From Acidobacteriota bacterium (GTDB lineage: Bacteria > Acidobacteriota > Terriglobia > UBA7540), in contig PMYF01000946.1 in assembly GCA_003171295.1 (NCBI GenBank), forward strand, positions 1 to 5,695: 5,695 nucleotides of DNA. Direction: 5' to 3'. The notes under the pieces were generated by a model. The model ran no database searches, was not told the origin of the DNA, and saw nothing but the letters and a program-made list of their open reading frames with translations. A program made the translations under genes and the position numbers. Below, in pieces: positions 1 through 5,155 of this stretch. Each line of letters opens with the position of its first letter. Positions within the stretch are counted from its first letter, which is position 1.

Positions 1-666
1 GTCACGGAAGGCAAAAAGCAGGAGATCCAAGTCGCTCGCGAGATCGATTTCCCCCCCGGGACAACCCTGGTGATCGATCGTGGCTACACGGATTATCAGT
101 GGTTCGTGAAGCTGACCCAGCAAAAGGTGCACTTCGTGACCCGCCTGAAGGAGAACGCCGACTATGGGGTTGTGGAGAAGCGTGAACTCCCTCACCGCCG
201 CGGGGTGTTGCGTGACGAAGTGATCTTTTTCTTCCAGCTGGCACAAGCGGGCGTGGAATGCTTTTTCCGCCGCATTGAGTTCTACGACGAGGAGCAAGAG
301 CGGGTGTTGGTGTTCTTGACGAACCACCTCGTGTGGTCCGCGGCCACGATCGCGGCGCTGTACAAGCAACGCTGGCAGATCGAGCTTTTTTTCAAGGCCC
401 TCAAACAGAATCTGCGAGTGAAGACCTTCGTGGGGACTTCCGCCAACGCCTTGCAAATCCAGATCTGGACGGCACTCATTGCCATGCTGCTGATCAAGTA
501 TCTGCAGCTCCGCGCTACCTTCGGCTGGTCCCTGTCGAATTTGGTGGCCTTGTTGCGCCAGCAATTGTTCGTCTACCGCGACTTGTGGATCTGGTTGAAT
601 GCTCCCTTCCAGCCACCGCCGGCACCCGTCTCCGTACCCCAGCTACTGCAGTTAGCGCTTCCTTAA
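1..666 (+). CDS. IS4-family DDE transposase, C-terminal part (5' truncated by window edge)
   Basis: The frame is open from base 1 to the TAA at 664-666 (221 residues), so the first ATG/GTG-like codon inside it is not the true start. IS4-family transposases cut and paste their element with a DDE active site. Visible here are a second-Asp region, V-I-D-R-G-Y-T-D-Y (Asp about residue 26), and the family signature Y-x2-R-x3-E-x6-K: Tyr121, Arg124, Glu128 and Lys135 in the stretch YKQRWQIELFFKALK. The Glu is the third catalytic acid. After it comes a mostly hydrophobic helical tail ending near the stop, as is usual for the family. The first catalytic Asp and the N-terminal domain would lie left of the window. 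No frameshift or internal stop is seen, so this part may be intact. Family assignment is confident; subgroup and activity cannot be judged from the fragment. Confidence 0.93.
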   Translation, partial: VTEGKKQEIQVAREIDFPPGTTLVIDRGYTDYQWFVKLTQQKVHFVTRLKENADYGVVEKRELPHRRGVLRDEVIFFFQLAQAGVECFFRRIEFYDEEQERVLVFLTNHLVWSAATIAALYKQRWQIELFFKALKQNLRVKTFVGTSANALQIQIWTALIAMLLIKYLQLRATFGWSLSNLVALLRQQLFVYRDLWIWLNAPFQPPPAPVSVPQLLQLALP

Positions 667-737
667 GGGCTTCGAACTCGCACAGCAGCCGAAAGCTCAT
701 CACTAAAAAGCTTCGCCAGGAGGCAAAAGCAGACCGC

Positions 738-751
738 CTAACTTAGACAGC
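738..751 (+). repeat. Candidate right terminal repeat of the IS4-family element (copy A)
   Basis: The motif TAACTTAGACAGCA lies about 70 bases after the transposase stop, a reasonable distance for an insertion-sequence end. A second copy in the same orientation lies about 118 bases further on, matching 12 of 14 bases. The left end of the element is outside the window, so an inverted partner and target-site duplication cannot be tested. Assignment as an IS end is inference. Confidence 0.4.
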
Positions 752-855
752 ACAGTATGAAAGCACTGAAACCCGGAACGGGGAACCTGCTCCAGAGCAG
801 ACACCACAAAGCTCAATTTTGCTCTCGATTTCAGACGATCCGAGCCAGATCCTCA

Positions 856-869
856 GTTAATTTGGACAG
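856..869 (+). repeat. Second copy of the IS-end-like motif (copy B)
   Basis: TAATTTGGACAGCA differs from copy A at two of 14 positions and has the same orientation. It could be the end of a second, mostly deleted element of the same family. Alternatively it is the true outer end, with copy A a sub-terminal transposase-binding repeat. Without the left end these cannot be separated. Confidence 0.35.
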
Positions 870-1084
870 CATTGATACAGAATGTACCTAAAGCCAAAAT
901 CCAAATAAGGACTCTACCTAGTCCGCGCACTCCAGCAGCACCTTGACCCAGCCCCGATGGGGCGATATGAGGTAGCAGCCTAGCGAACCTGGTGAAGAAC
1001 GGCGACCCGGCATGCGCGATGCCTGGGAGCAGGGCAAGGCCACCGTCGCCCGACGCGGCAGCAGTCGCCCGGTACTCGTCATCC

Positions 1085-1105
1085 CATATTTGTGGTAGAA
1101 ATATG
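1085..1105. promoter_or_regulatory. Perfect dyad covering the start codon of the PLD-like gene
   Basis: CATATTT (1085-1091) and AAATATG (1099-1105) are perfect 7-bp inverted arms around a 7-base spacer, GTGGTAG. The right arm includes the ATG at 1103-1105, and the spacer holds the only purine-rich, weakly Shine-Dalgarno-like bases (GGTAG, 1094-1098). As DNA this could be an operator. As RNA it would form a small hairpin holding the start codon in the stem and the weak ribosome binding site in the loop. The dyad is seen directly; either regulatory role is inference, and chance is possible for AT-rich arms. Confidence 0.4.
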
Positions 1106-1894
1106 GTCATGTCAGCACGCCGCGCAACGCCTAATCCGCCGAAGCCTCCGGACTTCCCGCCCCAGAAGACCTACGTTGCTCTGAAGAAGCAACTCGCGGC
1201 CCTCGACGACTTTCGGGGCAGGGATTACCGGGAAGTCGAGCATGCCGAGCAGGAGTGGAGAAATCTGACCTTGAACATACTCATACACGGATTTGGTGAG
1301 GATAGTGAGAACGTATCCCAGTTCCATCATGCAAAATGGTCGGGCGAGTACTACATGGTTGGCATGGGTCCAGAGCTGATTCAGCACAACTTCGAGCAGC
1401 GCGTCGAGGCTCTTGCCGCCATGCTCAAGAGCAGTCTTGCAGAGCTTGAACTCATGCTCCCGGAACCAGAGATTATTGGCGCATATGAACCAGGAGCCGA
1501 AGACCAGTTTTACAGGGACTTGAGGACCATCGTGGCGCTTGCCACGAGGGACCTGTTCATCGTTGACAACTACCTCGACACGCAACTCTTCGATGTGTAT
1601 GTGGATGGCTTGAAGGCTTCGGTCGCCGTGCGAGTCCTCACGAATCAAGTCGGCGACCAACTCCGCATTGTGGCCGAGAAGTTTGCCAAGCGCGGCAACT
1701 TCGAGCTCCGCTCCAGCAAGGACGCTCACGATAGGGTCGTGTTTGCAGATGATAGATGCTGGGTAATCGGCCAGTCCATCAAGGATGCCGCCAAGAAGAA
1801 GCCCACCTACATCGTCGAACATTCAGGTGCAGCGGCGATGAAGGGCATTTACGACCCGATTTGGGGAAGCGCGACATCGGTCGTGAAAAGCTAG
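1103..1894 (+). CDS. Phospholipase D-like (HKD superfamily) protein, single HxR motif
   Basis: This 263-residue protein belongs by motif to the phospholipase D-like superfamily, whose members are phosphodiesterases including nucleases. The diagnostic part is near the C-terminus: H-D-R-V-V-F-A-D (His209, Arg211, Asp216), then W-V-I-G-Q-S-I-K-D with Gly223 and Ser225. This matches H-x-K-x4-D-x6-G-x-S except that Lys is replaced by Arg. Before it, L-F-I-V-D-N-Y-L-D (151-159) and V-A-V-R-V-L-T look like core beta strands. Only one HKD half is present, so activity would need a dimer, as in small PLD nucleases. Residues 1 to about 130 are mostly charged and helical, with a Pro-rich N-terminus; I cannot name that domain. 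There is no signal peptide or membrane segment, so it is likely cytoplasmic. I chose ATG 1103 because the upstream extension looks non-coding; ATG 1109 is equally possible. The substrate is unknown, and the Arg variant may have lost catalysis and be a sensor or binding module. Confidence 0.8.
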   Translation: MVMSARRATPNPPKPPDFPPQKTYVALKKQLAALDDFRGRDYREVEHAEQEWRNLTLNILIHGFGEDSENVSQFHHAKWSGEYYMVGMGPELIQHNFEQRVEALAAMLKSSLAELELMLPEPEIIGAYEPGAEDQFYRDLRTIVALATRDLFIVDNYLDTQLFDVYVDGLKASVAVRVLTNQVGDQLRIVAEKFAKRGNFELRSSKDAHDRVVFADDRCWVIGQSIKDAAKKKPTYIVEHSGAAAMKGIYDPIWGSATSVVKS

Positions 1895-1906
1895 ACACAG
1901 TCAAAA

Positions 1907-1968
1907 AACCGAATCCGAACTGCTGGGCTGCTGTGCAGTAAGCATGAGTATCGAGTCGGTTTTCGGTT
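1907..1968. repeat. Imperfect inverted repeat between the PLD-like and DUF429-like genes
   Basis: AACCGAA (1907-1913) pairs with TTCGGTT (1962-1968). Inside, CCGA (1915-1918) can pair with TCGG (1956-1959) and CTGC (1920-1923) with GCAG (1935-1938). Together these could fold into a long irregular stem in the 107-bp gap between two same-strand genes. There is no following T-run, so it is not a classic terminator. It may be a processing or attenuation element, or chance. Confidence 0.25.
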
Positions 1969-2001
1969 GGATGAAGGCCGCCGTTCTCACCTCGGACGCC
2001 C

Positions 2002-2934
2002 ATGACAGAACTCATCAAACCAAAAGTGGTCTATCACGCTGATTGGAGCAGCAAGGAAGAAAAGCGATGGTGCGCCAGGGCGGTCCTAGGCACGGATGGT
2101 CATTACAACGCCTTCGCTCCCAAGCAGGTAGTTAACCTCGGCTCGCTGATTGCAGACCTTCGGACGGAAGCCAGTGAGACCAGATGCGCCTTCGCTGGGG
2201 TTGACTTTCCGATTGGCGTCCCGGCCTTTTATGCCAAGCGTGCGGGCATATCGAGCTTCCGCGCCCTCCTCCCAAAGCTGGGACGCGGCGAGTGGAAAGA
2301 TTTCTATTCCGTCTGCGATGAACCGGGCCAGATATCCGAGCATCGCCCCTTCTACCCGAACGGCAGGTACAAAGGAAAGCGCAAGCAAGAACTGTTTCGC
2401 GGCCACGGCGTCTCTTCGCTGGAGCCCCTGCTCCGGCGCTGCGAGCGGGGCGGCAACGGCCAAAGGCAGGCGTGCTGCCTCTTCTGGACGCTGGGCGGCA
2501 ACCAGGTCGGCAAGGCCGCAATCATCGGCTGGCGGGACGTGCTCGGTCCTGCCTTGCGGAACGTTTCGCTGTGGCCATTTGACGGCCCCCTCCCCTCGCT
2601 GCTGGTGCCGGGGAGCATCGTTGTTGCTGAGACATATCCAGCCGAGTGCTACGGCTGGTTCTCCAAGGAGCCGCTCGGCAGCAAGCGCGACCGGCGCAAC
2701 AGGAGAAAGCTCCGCGCATCGCTCCTCCGCTGGGCTGATGCCCAGAGCGTCACGCTTGAGGACGGCCTGAGGAAAGAGATACACGACGGATTTTCGCAAG
2801 GGGACGACGCCTTTGATGCAGTGGTCGGCCTCTTTGGGATGCTCCAGGTGTGCCTCGGCCAGCGTGAGCCCGGCGAGCCGAATAAGCATATAATCCGGGA
2901 GATTGAGGGGTGGATTCTTGGCCGGGAGTCCTAG
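2002..2934 (+). CDS. DUF429-like protein with predicted RNase H-like fold
   Basis: This 310-residue protein resembles the DUF429 group, predicted to have an RNase H-like fold and often suggested to act on nucleic acid; no reaction is established. The acidic residues expected of such a fold appear in order. Asp14 is in H-A-D-W-S at the end of a first strand, and Asp68 is in F-A-G-V-D-F-P-I-G-V-P, the most DUF429-like segment. Glu210 is in V-V-A-E-T-Y-P-A-E, and Asp269/Asp272 are in G-D-D-A-F-D-A-V-V-G-L. A basic helix (SKRDRRNRRKLRASLL, about 227-242) could contact nucleic acid or phosphate. There is no signal peptide or membrane segment. ATG 2002 is the first ATG after an in-frame stop at 1972, but no good Shine-Dalgarno sequence precedes it. 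The gene follows the PLD-like gene on the same strand by 107 bp, so co-transcription is possible. Family call is moderately sure; nuclease activity is inference from conserved acids. Confidence 0.68.
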   Translation: MTELIKPKVVYHADWSSKEEKRWCARAVLGTDGHYNAFAPKQVVNLGSLIADLRTEASETRCAFAGVDFPIGVPAFYAKRAGISSFRALLPKLGRGEWKDFYSVCDEPGQISEHRPFYPNGRYKGKRKQELFRGHGVSSLEPLLRRCERGGNGQRQACCLFWTLGGNQVGKAAIIGWRDVLGPALRNVSLWPFDGPLPSLLVPGSIVVAETYPAECYGWFSKEPLGSKRDRRNRRKLRASLLRWADAQSVTLEDGLRKEIHDGFSQGDDAFDAVVGLFGMLQVCLGQREPGEPNKHIIREIEGWILGRES

Positions 2935-3061
2935 CGATGCCACGGCCGTTCACGCCGCCATAAGTTGATGCCAGCGTTCCGGAGGTGGTCCCTCGACCCG
3001 TGACCCGGCGCGCAAGCGCTATGCGTATGCGAGACGCCATCCGCTCTGCGCAGGTTTGGAA
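2935..3061. other. Convergent intergenic gap
   Basis: This gap of 127 bases separates the ends of the DUF429-like gene (+) and the RRM gene (-). It is GC-rich with several short GCGC-type self-complementary words (for example CTGCGCAG read on the minus strand). I see no clean stem followed by a T-run in either direction, so no terminator is called. Confidence 0.4.
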
Positions 3062-3418
3062 TTAATAGTCTCGGCGACGCCCGCCGCCACCGCCACCTGA
3101 TTGGCCTCGGTAACGCTCCCCGCCACCCCCTCCACCACCTCCGTGGGGTCGTCCCCCAAAGTCGCTCCGCGGTGGACTAGCTTCGTTCACGGTTAACGGG
3201 CGGCCTTGCAACGATTGTCCGTTGAGGCCAGCGATAGCCCGCTTGATGTCCTCGCCATCAGCCAATTCGACGAATCCGAACCCCCGCGATTGGGCTGTCA
3301 TCTTGTCGCGAATGACTACAGCGGAAGCCACCTGGAAACCTGCGGCACTGACGAACTCCTGGAGTTCGGTATCCGTTACTTGGTGGGGCAGATTCCCCAC
3401 GAACAGCTTTTGCGGCAT
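3062..3418 (-). CDS. Small glycine-rich RNA-binding protein with one RRM
   Basis: This 118-residue protein has one RNA recognition motif followed by a Gly/Arg-rich tail. RNP2 is L-F-V-G-N-L (residues 5-10) and RNP1 is R-G-F-G-F-V-E-L (45-52); their aromatic residues are those that stack on RNA bases. The domain ends near residue 80. The tail (about 84-118) has runs of Gly with Arg and Tyr, ending R-R-R-D-Y, as in cyanobacterial and other bacterial Rbp proteins linked to cold or stress responses. It should act in the cytoplasm on single-stranded RNA. The start at ATG 3416-3418 is well supported: GGAG lies six bases upstream and the RRM begins at once. It is convergent with the DUF429-like gene and probably unrelated to it. 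A strong hairpin in its leader may regulate it. The family is certain; the RNA target is unknown. Confidence 0.95.
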   Translation of the reverse strand: MPQKLFVGNLPHQVTDTELQEFVSAAGFQVASAVVIRDKMTAQSRGFGFVELADGEDIKRAIAGLNGQSLQGRPLTVNEASPPRSDFGGRPHGGGGGGGGERYRGQSGGGGGGRRRDY

Positions 3419-3424
3419 GAGATT

Positions 3425-3428
3425 CTCC
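3425..3428 (-). promoter_or_regulatory. Shine-Dalgarno sequence of the RRM gene
   Basis: Read on the minus strand this is GGAG, then AATCTC, then ATG. The six-base spacing is near ideal and fixes the start codon. It is the best ribosome binding site in the window. Confidence 0.8.
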
Positions 3429-3434
3429 GATGGG

Positions 3435-3456
3435 AGGCGGTCTCAGAGGACCGCCT
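3435..3456 (-). promoter_or_regulatory. Hairpin in the 5' leader of the RRM gene
   Basis: AGGCGGTC (3435-3442) and GACCGCCT (3449-3456) are perfect 8-bp inverted arms with a 6-base loop. On the minus strand the stem ends six bases before the Shine-Dalgarno sequence. It has no T-run after it, so it is not an ordinary terminator. A GC-rich leader hairpin next to the ribosome binding site of an RRM gene suggests post-transcriptional control, possibly autoregulation by the RRM protein or mRNA stabilisation. The hairpin is seen directly; the role is inferred. Confidence 0.6.
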
Positions 3457-3786
3457 ACGCCCCTTTTGGTACGCCTTACCTTATCTGCCGTTCAACCCTT
3501 GGACCCGTGCGGACTTTCGAAGCTCAGGTTCCCCTTCCGGGAGGAAACAAAACGCCTTGTCCTTGGCAGCAATATACCACTTATCTTCGCTGCTTGTTCC
3601 TGAAAGTATCCCTTCCTGAATGACTAACCTGGGAAGCAAAGACGGCGGACCCATCCTAAAACCCACCGTAATGCCGCGGGTCGCAAAAGCGAAAAGCAAT
3701 CCGGAACGGATGGCCGATGCGAAGCACAGGGACATTACCAAAAAGCGGACGCCTTCTAGCACGCTTTTTGTTCATGCAAGGAGAGA

Positions 3787-3817
3787 AGAAGAGTCGGCCT
3801 GTAGCGCCGACTTTTCT
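3787..3817. terminator. Strong bidirectional terminator-like or REP-like hairpin
   Basis: Left arm AGAAGAGTCGGC (3787-3798) pairs with right arm GCCGACTTTTCT (3806-3817): 12 bp with one G-T wobble, around the 7-base loop CTGTAGC. The GC-rich upper stem, A-rich left flank and T-rich right flank fit a rho-independent terminator working in both directions. No clear gene ends just before it on either strand. It could end a small unannotated transcript, insulate the divergent genes, or be one copy of a dispersed intergenic palindrome. Confidence 0.6.
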
Positions 3818-3965
3818 GCCCGAAAATGAATTGGGCCTGGCATCCTCGTTCCCTGCCAAATTCTTCAGGGGATGCCTCCTGCGCGTGGTGGTACAGTTTG
3901 AATTCCTTGGTAGAGGGTCAGATTCGAGTGGGGCGACTTGCACTAAAACTTCTCGGGCATTGGAA

Positions 3966-3995
3966 TTGCGGAGTCCCTAAAGGTCGGCATATACT
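3966..3995 (+). promoter_or_regulatory. Candidate sigma-70-type promoter of the exported-protein gene
   Basis: TTGCGG (3966-3971) and TATACT (3990-3995) are separated by 18 bases. The -10 matches TATAAT at 5 of 6 positions; the -35 matches TTGACA only weakly. Transcription would begin around 4002, giving a leader of about 40 bases before the ATG at 4041. Confidence 0.4.
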
Positions 3996-4040
3996 GCCGT
4001 TACCCAATGTTCGTGGGGGCGCTGTCTCGAAGAGAATCAC

Positions 4041-4637
4041 ATGAACCGATTGATGTTGCTCGTGACCCTGTTTGCGCTTCTTTCTCCAGGCTGGGCTCAA
4101 GTCACGGCGACACAATACCAATTAACCATAGATGCGACGAAGCAACCGTCGCCACCTGCACGTGGTCGAGGTCCCTGGCCGGGCTCCAGTTCTCCGGGCC
4201 ACTCCGCGGACCTGCCAATTCAGATTGACCTGCTAGTCCCAACCGGCGAGCTGCGGCCCGATGGAATTGTACTTGGAACCACGCCTGTTGATTTTGTAAT
4301 CACCAACATTGGAACAAAACCCATAACACTCCCCATTTCTGTTAACCACAGGGTTCCCGCTACAAGTGTCCTGACTTTATACCTCACCTCTGACGCCATT
4401 GCGGACAGAGACTTTCAGAGCACAAGTGCAGAACTTCGCGGGGACATCGACGACCCGCAGAGCTTCTACGTGCTTTCTCCGCACCAGTCAATCCTCGTGC
4501 ACGCTTCCTCCCGTGTTCGATTGCAAGCCGGCACCCACTCGCTCACGGCTCACGCCGAGCTACTTCGACTCTCGCATGGGTCGTCCGAACTAGTTGGTAC
4601 AGCCGATTCGCATGCCATAAGGAAGTTGCTTCAATAA
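4041..4637 (+). CDS. Small exported protein of unknown function
   Basis: This 198-residue protein has a clear Sec-type signal peptide: Met-Asn-Arg, then a hydrophobic core (about residues 4-15), then S-P-G-W-A-Q with likely cleavage after Ala19. The mature part should be periplasmic or secreted. A Pro/Gly/Ser-rich stretch (about 36-53) leads to a segment rich in beta-strand pattern: T-P-V-D-F-V-I-T-N-I-G-T-K-P-I-T-L-P-I-S (about 81-100). This 'N-x-G-T-x-P-hydrophobic' pattern is like that of immunoglobulin-like sandwich domains. There is no lipobox, catalytic motif or further membrane segment. ATG 4041 is chosen because the signal peptide starts there; only weak purine-rich bases (AGAG, six bases away) precede it. 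A candidate promoter lies upstream. It is probably a single-gene unit with no visible link to its neighbours. I do not recognise a named family. Confidence 0.75.
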   Translation: MNRLMLLVTLFALLSPGWAQVTATQYQLTIDATKQPSPPARGRGPWPGSSSPGHSADLPIQIDLLVPTGELRPDGIVLGTTPVDFVITNIGTKPITLPISVNHRVPATSVLTLYLTSDAIADRDFQSTSAELRGDIDDPQSFYVLSPHQSILVHASSRVRLQAGTHSLTAHAELLRLSHGSSELVGTADSHAIRKLLQ

Positions 4638-4783
4638 CGACCCAACCAACTGACCAAAACCGTGATTCCTGCTCGGCGTGGATTCTGCCTGAGACGCCCA
4701 TGCGGAAATTAGCCAAACTGACCCGCTGCCAAATCTCAAACTACACTGCTTCCCCCGAAGCACAATTTGACTCGTGAGGTACA

Positions 4784-5056
4784 TTGTCCGTGATGGATTC
4801 AGCCCGAATCGACCCGGAACTCAGCCGGTGGCTCCGCTGGGCATCGGAGCGGGGCAGCACGCCAATGTTTGTCCACACGTTTGGGCGACGGTGCGCTCAT
4901 CGCCTACTCGGCGGATTACCCCTGCTGCGGAGCGCCGCCCTGCAAATAAGCGCCGGTATCCTGAGGACTCGGGAGAGTATTGAAGAGGCAAGGCTGAGAC
5001 TGGAGCCGTCAAAGGTCAAAGAACCTCTCTCGCAGCTCTTCACAAGTTCCGTCTAG
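4784..5056 (+). CDS. Doubtful short hypothetical protein
   Basis: This 90-codon frame starts at TTG 4784, with GAGG four bases upstream, or at ATG 4793 (87 residues), and stops at TAG 5054-5056. Codon third positions are mostly G or C, as expected for a gene in this genome. The C-terminal half is Leu/Arg/Glu-rich and could be helical (from about S-I-E-E-A-R-L-R-L-E). There is no signal peptide or known motif, and overlapping frames are open over part of the span. It may be a real small gene, a remnant, or chance. Confidence 0.3.
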   Translation: MSVMDSARIDPELSRWLRWASERGSTPMFVHTFGRRCAHRLLGGLPLLRSAALQISAGILRTRESIEEARLRLEPSKVKEPLSQLFTSSV

Positions 5057-5155
5057 CCCCGGAAACAATGAGCCTGCGGTAATGCCCATAACGCTCAGTT
5101 CTTTCATAACCCTGGGACGTTCGTTCAAAGGGAGGTCGATGATTTGCAGATATTT

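Larger units (their letters stand above)
667..1102. other. Intergenic stretch: IS tail and unassigned DNA
   Basis: This stretch of about 435 bases holds the two IS-end-like motifs and otherwise no gene I can support. A minus-strand open frame at 853-1110 lacks any recognisable family feature. The plus-strand frame of the next gene stays open back to 992 (GTG), but the extension is Pro/Ala/Arg-rich and looks non-coding. The PLD-like gene's promoter should lie here, but I see no strong -35/-10 pair. Confidence 0.5.
3457..4040. other. Long intergenic region between divergent genes
   Basis: About 580 bases separate the RRM gene (-) and the exported-protein gene (+). Several short open frames exist on both strands, for example 3620-3829 (+) and 3481-3762 (-). 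None has a ribosome binding site or recognisable domain, and some read through the hairpin at 3787-3817. The region holds that hairpin and the candidate promoter at 3966-3995. I see no tRNA or known RNA. A small transcript ending at the hairpin is possible. Confidence 0.5.

Noticed and set aside
992..1102. Upstream extension of the PLD-like gene to a GTG start
   Set aside because: The extra 37 residues are Pro/Ala/Arg-rich without domain character, and two ATG codons (1103, 1109) lie where the protein-like sequence begins.
853..1110. Minus-strand open frame of 85 codons
   Set aside because: No family motif; it overlaps the IS-end-like motif and the start region of the PLD-like gene, and looks like a composition effect.
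1112..1822. Long minus-strand open frame opposite the PLD-like gene
   Set aside because: It is the antisense shadow of a gene with a recognised HKD-type motif; its own translation shows no domain.
2086..2943. Long minus-strand open frame opposite the DUF429-like gene
   Set aside because: The sense frame carries family-like conserved segments; the antisense frame is Ala/Pro/Leu-rich, as expected of a GC-rich shadow.
3069..3170. GC-rich trinucleotide-like repeats
   Set aside because: These are the coding sequence of the Gly/Arg tail of the RRM protein, not a separate repeat element.
3206..3623. Plus-strand frames opposite the RRM gene
   Set aside because: The minus strand encodes clear RNP1 and RNP2 motifs with a good ribosome binding site; the plus frames have neither.
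3481..3762. Minus-strand 93-codon frame upstream of the RRM gene
   Set aside because: Its last third reads rather like a protein, but it has a GTG start without a ribosome binding site, a hydrophobic stretch broken by Arg residues, and only weak codon bias. Left out as unproven.
3620..3829. Plus-strand 69-codon Lys-rich frame
   Set aside because: No ribosome binding site or homology signal, and it reads through the strong terminator-like hairpin at 3787-3817.
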